From Dillenia suffruticosa (Eukaryota; Streptophyta; Magnoliopsida; Dilleniales; Dilleniaceae), in assembly GCA_033439265.1 (NCBI GenBank), contig JAVTVX010000031.1:19450001-19514000 (forward strand): 64,000 bases of DNA. Direction: 5' to 3'. Both the position numbers and the translations under genes were made by a program. How positions within the stretch are numbered: position 1 is the first letter of the stretch; each line of letters opens with the position of its first letter. The notes beneath the pieces are model-generated. The model was not told the DNA's origin. It searched no databases and was given only the letters and a program-made list of their open reading frames with translations. Below are positions 59,526-64,000 of the stretch, piece after piece.

Positions 59526-60667
59526 TTAATTTAGGTCGACTACCGACATGGCATGGAAAGGTGATGAGACCATAGCCTACTTGGACTAGACCTTGGGAAT
59601 CAGCTGAATCTTCAACCCACCAAAGTAGGATCTTTCTTGGTTTGGGCTGTAAAAGGCAACTTTTTTTTACGGCCTACGCTCTTCCTTTTTCGATCAAAGA
59701 TAAATTATTATAATTAATCATTTTATATCTAATTAAATTTAATTTAAACCAAATCGATTTTTTTTAAAATAAAATTATCTTAATATCTGTTTTTTCATAT
59801 ACAAATTTAAATCTAATATAATATATTATTTAAGGATATCAACGATCAATCGATGATGATCACAATACATCATCACATTACTAAAAATAATTATTTTCTA
59901 TTTAGATGGTGAATTGGAGTATATCTGAATAGAATAGACTTTATCTTCCATCATCAGTCATTTATCCGATGATGTATCTCTTTGATTTTGTGAGAATAGT
60001 TTCATTTTATTACTAAAAATAATTATTATTATTCTCTCTCTCTCTTCTACTTTACTTATGGTATTTTTAGTCAAACATAAAATTTTATAAAAATATGTAA
60101 ATTATTTTATAGAAAATTTGAATTTTTACTTGTAATTTTTATGTTTTTTGTGAAAATTTTTTATCTTAATTAAAAGTTCTATAGAAAATAATGTAAATAA
60201 ACTGAGGTTTCATAATTAGACCGGCACCCACCTCATATTTTGTGGTAATCAAAACATTATAACAATAAAACAAATGATGGTAAATCGAAAATATTCAAAC
60301 TTCATATCTCCAAACAAAAGAAAATAATATAAATTGAGTTATAATTCATTGACACTATATTAATATCTTTTCTTTCTACTTATTTGTATCATTGAATTTA
60401 TGAGTCAATTATTTTACAAACAAATAATAGTTTTACTAACGTTTTTTTGATCCGGTGATTGAATATTGATATGTTTAAGTAAAGTTTCGGGTTCTAATAT
60501 TGTGTGTGTGGAGAAAACATGCATCAAAAGAATTTTGTCCCTTAATGACCCAACACGACTCGAATCTAATTTAATGAGACCAAACATGATTATCGAATAC
60601 ATATGATTTATAAAAAAAATAATAGTTTTCATTTTTAATGTCATAATAAAAAAGTGTGCAAACTAAA

Positions 60668-61393
60668 GGTCAGTTTGATTGGGGTGAACGGTGGAAGAAA
60701 AATGGAAGGGAAAATAAAAGCGGAGAGAAATGACATTTTTTGGTCATTTGGTAAGGGAAGAAATGTGGAAGGGAATAATACGTGGGATGTAATTCCTTCC
60801 CCTCTTTATTAAAAAATCATTTTCGTCCCAAAGTGGATGGAAATGGAAGGAAATAAAATTTTTGAACTTTGTTATTGTCCATCTTTCATTATTACAAAAT
60901 TGATCGTTATTTTTTTGTTTCAATTTTATTTAATATAAATTAATAAAATTTAATTTTTTTCATCAATTTTATTAGACAAATTATTTTTTCTAATTTTACT
61001 TTTTTACTTTTTCATATTAATATTCTAATTTTATTTAATATAAAATAATAATGAAATCATTTGTAAAAAATTAGAAAAATATATTAAATAACTATTTTTT
61101 GAAAAAATTATATTTTTAGAAAAATATTTTAAATTAAAAAATAAAAAAATTATGTGATGAGAAATATTTAAAATATTATTTTACAAGAATATAATAGTAA
61201 ATAAGGTGGCATTTCATTTCAATTTTCATTCCAACTAAATAAAAAAAAAAAAGTAGAAATCATTTTCTTCCATTCTATCCCTACCAAACAAAAATAAAGA
61301 ACATACATTTACTTCACCTATGCATTTACTTCCATCAGGTGAAGTAAATCTCTCCCTTCCCCTCCCTCTCCCCTTCTGCGAACCAAACTTACC
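60668..61393. mobile_element. PIF/Harbinger-like MITE, unit 1
   Basis: Starts GGTCAGTTTGATTGGGGTG and ends CGAACCAAACTTACC, an imperfect inverted pair of the GG...GTTTGG type. The interior is GGAAGG- and AAATG-rich then AT-rich. It shares both ends and flanking interior with unit 2, which follows without a gap. No transposase. Confidence 0.55.
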
Positions 61394-62212
61394 AACTTTG
61401 ATTGGAGTGTAAAGTGGAAGGAAAATGAGAGGAGAAATAAAAATAGAGTGAAATGACTTTTCATTTGTTTGGTAACGAAGGAAATGTGGAGGGGAAGTAA
61501 AAGTGAAATGTAATCTCAATCCCTCCCACTTAAAATTTTATTTCCATCCCAAAGTGGACGGATCGGAAAGAAAATGAAATTTTTGGATAAAATTCTCCCA
61601 CATTTTTTTTTTAATTTTACATGTTTGTCTTAATATCACTCGTATCGATATAATCTCACTTGTGTTGATACAATCTCAATTATGTCAATACAATCCTCTT
61701 TTATGTACATTGGATGGGCACAGACCAAAACATTTCCGTGTCGACACAATCTCACTTATGTTACATTGGATGAACACATATATTGATCAAAGCATTCCTA
61801 TGTCGAAGCAACCTCACTTGTGTTGATACAACCACACTTGTGTTCATATAATTTCACTTGTATTGACACAACCTCATTTATGTCAACACAATCTTTTTTG
61901 ATGTCAATACAATCATCTCTTATGTCAACACGCTTATACCAGATGAGCCCATATGTCGACCAAAGCATTCCTGTGCCGATCAAAGTGAACCACGCATCAT
62001 TATGGCGACCAAGGGCATAATAATCAAATTGGTGATATTTCTTTCCACTTTTCATTCAAACAAAAAAAAAGTATCATCTATTTTCTTACCTTTCATCGGC
62101 AAACAAAAAAGAAGAAAATATATTTACTTCTATCAGGTGAAATAAATCTTCCACTTTCCCTCCCCCTCCCTCTCTCTCTCTCTCCCTCCACTCCCTCCAC
62201 GAACCAAACTTA
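61394..62212. mobile_element. PIF/Harbinger-like MITE, unit 2 with internal minisatellite
   Basis: Starts AACTTTGATTGGAGTG and ends CGAACCAAACTTACC like unit 1, and shares CATCCCAAAGTGGA on the left and CATCAGGTGAAGTAAAT (ATCAGGTGAAATAAAT here) on the right. CTAAA at the far left (60663-60667) and just after 62212 may be the target duplication for the pair. The middle is replaced by a tandem ~20-bp repeat. Confidence 0.55.
61630..61935. repeat. ~20-bp minisatellite
   Basis: At least ten imperfect copies of TGTTGATACAATCTCACTTG, some separated by short unique segments such as CATTGGATG. It occupies the centre of MITE unit 2. Confidence 0.8.
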
Positions 62213-64000
62213 CCCTAAATATTTACAATAAGCGGAGATCCTTGTAACAAAGTTGATCTTTTATTTAGGTAAATAAATAAGATTATATTAAATGTATACA
62301 TAGAAAAACATTTTTATTACTTTTTTAACGAATAATTTTATTTTAAGTAACTTTGATAAAACGACATTAAGATTTTATAATAACATATAGTGGTGTGGTT
62401 GGCTAATTACCAAGCAAAGTCAAGATTGAAGGCTAGGACCTTGGCATTTACATCAACTAACAACAATGTTTAGACAAATAATACTATTAGACAAAGAGTG
62501 GATAAGCTTCGGCCATTCATTTGTCGCATGTATGAATACTAAAACATAAAGACTCACTCTCAGCTGCTGCACCCAAACAATATGTGACGACAAACACAAA
62601 ATAATAAACCCCACTTGTTTTAATAGATCCTCCAAACATGCATTATCTGCGTAGGTTAAAAACTGTCTTATAATATTTGCAACTTCTTGATATTTTAATA
62701 CAACAGTAATGATAGATCATTCAATAGATAATAGATATTATTCGAATTGTATATTCACTAACAAGATAAATCCCTATAATAATATCTAGAAAAATAAAAA
62801 TATCTTTTTTATATAAATAATCGATATCTAATAATCATGTTGAATTTAATTAAATTCGATTCGAGTCAAATTATACCTTTGAAGAATAAAGTTTTCTCTA
62901 ATTCTGTTTTCGTTATATACAAGATTCAAATCCAATAATTTATTTAAAAATTATCGATATTCGATTATTTGACTAATTAGATATTAGTTTAAACAGCAAT
63001 ATTAGTTACCCATATCTCTTATTTTACCGAGCAAAATGAAAAGTTTAATAAAACTCTTTCTGTCGGACCAACTCTAAGAATGACAAGTAAAAAAGTTATG
63101 ACTGATTTGAATATATATTAATTTTTTTTATAAAATAGTATAATTTTACAAATAATGACTTTCCATCACAGGACAGCAATGGCCAACATAAGAAGGTGTA
63201 ATTAAAAGGGCGAAACGATGCTAACCTAATGGGAAAAAGGGGTCAATATTGGGATTCCAAATGTGGCAAAGATGTAATGGTTCATTTGTCCTTTCCATAA
63301 AGCTCAAAAGTCTCCTCATGTCATCTGGCCCACATTGGGCTTTCTATATTAAAATACTTTTCCGCAATTTGAACATAAAAATTAATTATTTTTATGCACA
63401 CGTGATGAGACCTCTCCAATTTTGCTGTTAACATCACGTTAGACTTTTTTTTTTTCTTTTTTTTCTTTCATTCTAACCTTCGGATATTTGAATTTATTTT
63501 TCAATTAAATCAATTTAAATATTTTTCAAAAAACAATTATTTTAATATAATTTTTTTTTAATTTTAATTCAGAATGATTTAATATTTTTATTCAAGGTAG
63601 ACAGATGAGAGATTATGTTAAACACTTAGTCGCCCCACATCACATAAGCTCAAATACTTAGATCGATTTGTTTATATCAGTGTTATTAAAACTGAATGGA
63701 CTTGTTGATCGAATCGGTTCAACCCCTCTTTCAAAAATTTCACGGATGGATCCTATTAAAACACCGTTTACATGTTAAATCGGAACAAACCCGCGGGTCA
63801 ATTGCGGTCTTGCTCTCGTCGCTCTCGGGTTGATTGAGAGAGAGAGATATTGAGGAGAGAGGGTGACGGACCTCAGGTTGATTTTCTGCTTCACTTACAG
63901 ACCTCAGGTTTAGGATTGAGTGCTCTTTCGACCCCACAAGATCAAAGATCAAAGATCGACAAAGGGCATTGCCCGAGGAGGGAAGTGAAATGGTGGCAGA
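62213..64000. other. Right-hand intergenic DNA
   Basis: A dispersed family B repeat lies at 62815-62995. From 63780 the base composition becomes more balanced and an ATG at 63990 might open a gene beyond the edge, but ten bases cannot support a call. Confidence 0.4.

Noticed and set aside
61798-62055. 85-codon minus-strand frame with repeated CIDIK-like units
   Set aside because: Produced by translating the 20-bp minisatellite.
63990-64000. ATG at the right edge in a more balanced-composition region
   Set aside because: Too little sequence to support a gene.
1-64000. CRISPR arrays, operons, bacterial or organellar genes
   Set aside because: None seen. Repeats are microsatellites, minisatellites or transposons, and genes are intron-containing nuclear plant genes.

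Overview
The window is nuclear DNA from a flowering plant, almost certainly a eudicot and probably woody. The protein-coding genes are split by many introns with GT...AG ends. Intergenic DNA is very AT-rich. Families present are plant-specific (class III peroxidase, STIG1, OSCA channel, GT14/DUF266), and SINEs, LINE remnants, MITEs and long GA/CT microsatellites are scattered throughout. I cannot name the species.

Layout. 1-9.7 kb: two tandem stigma-specific STIG1-like genes on the minus strand, the first running off the left edge, separated by about 8 kb of repeats that include a directly duplicated ~2-kb block, SINEs and decayed LINE pieces. 12.2-13.1 kb: a transposon-like element with long inverted termini that ends 57 bp before the start codon of a complete seven-exon PLP-homeostasis protein gene (13.2-15.5 kb, plus). 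17.0-17.95 kb: remains of a DUF1068 gene. 18.8-20.1 kb: a PRX29-like class III peroxidase (plus). 20.5-26.9 kb: a ten-exon GT14 glycosyltransferase gene (minus), convergent with the peroxidase. 27-32 kb: repeats, including a ~985-bp tandem duplication of a decayed LINE. 32.2-34.3 kb: a gutted organellar leucyl-tRNA synthetase pseudogene (minus). 36.2-40.5 kb: a twelve-exon JmjC lysine demethylase (minus). 43.2 kb: a CACTA-type MITE. 46.5-47.6 kb: V-ATPase subunit G (plus). 48.2-55.7 kb: an eleven-exon OSCA1-type channel (minus). 57-64 kb: repeats, including a two-unit Harbinger-like array with an internal minisatellite.

The gene order is informative. From memory, Arabidopsis has STIG1-like, PLPHP, GT14, JmjC and OSCA1.3 as consecutive genes around At1g11925-At1g11960, and OSCA1.1, organellar LeuRS and DUF1068 as consecutive genes around At4g04340-At4g04360. 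This window carries the first set intact and the second set's LeuRS and DUF1068 as wrecks. That is what gene loss after an ancient whole-genome duplication would leave. Seven genes look complete (STIG1 copy B, PLPHP, peroxidase, GT14, JmjC, VHA-G, OSCA), one is partial (STIG1 copy A) and two are pseudogenes. The genes do not form one pathway; they are ordinary neighbours. Exon boundaries were checked by reading frame and splice sites: for every intact gene the exon lengths sum to a multiple of three.
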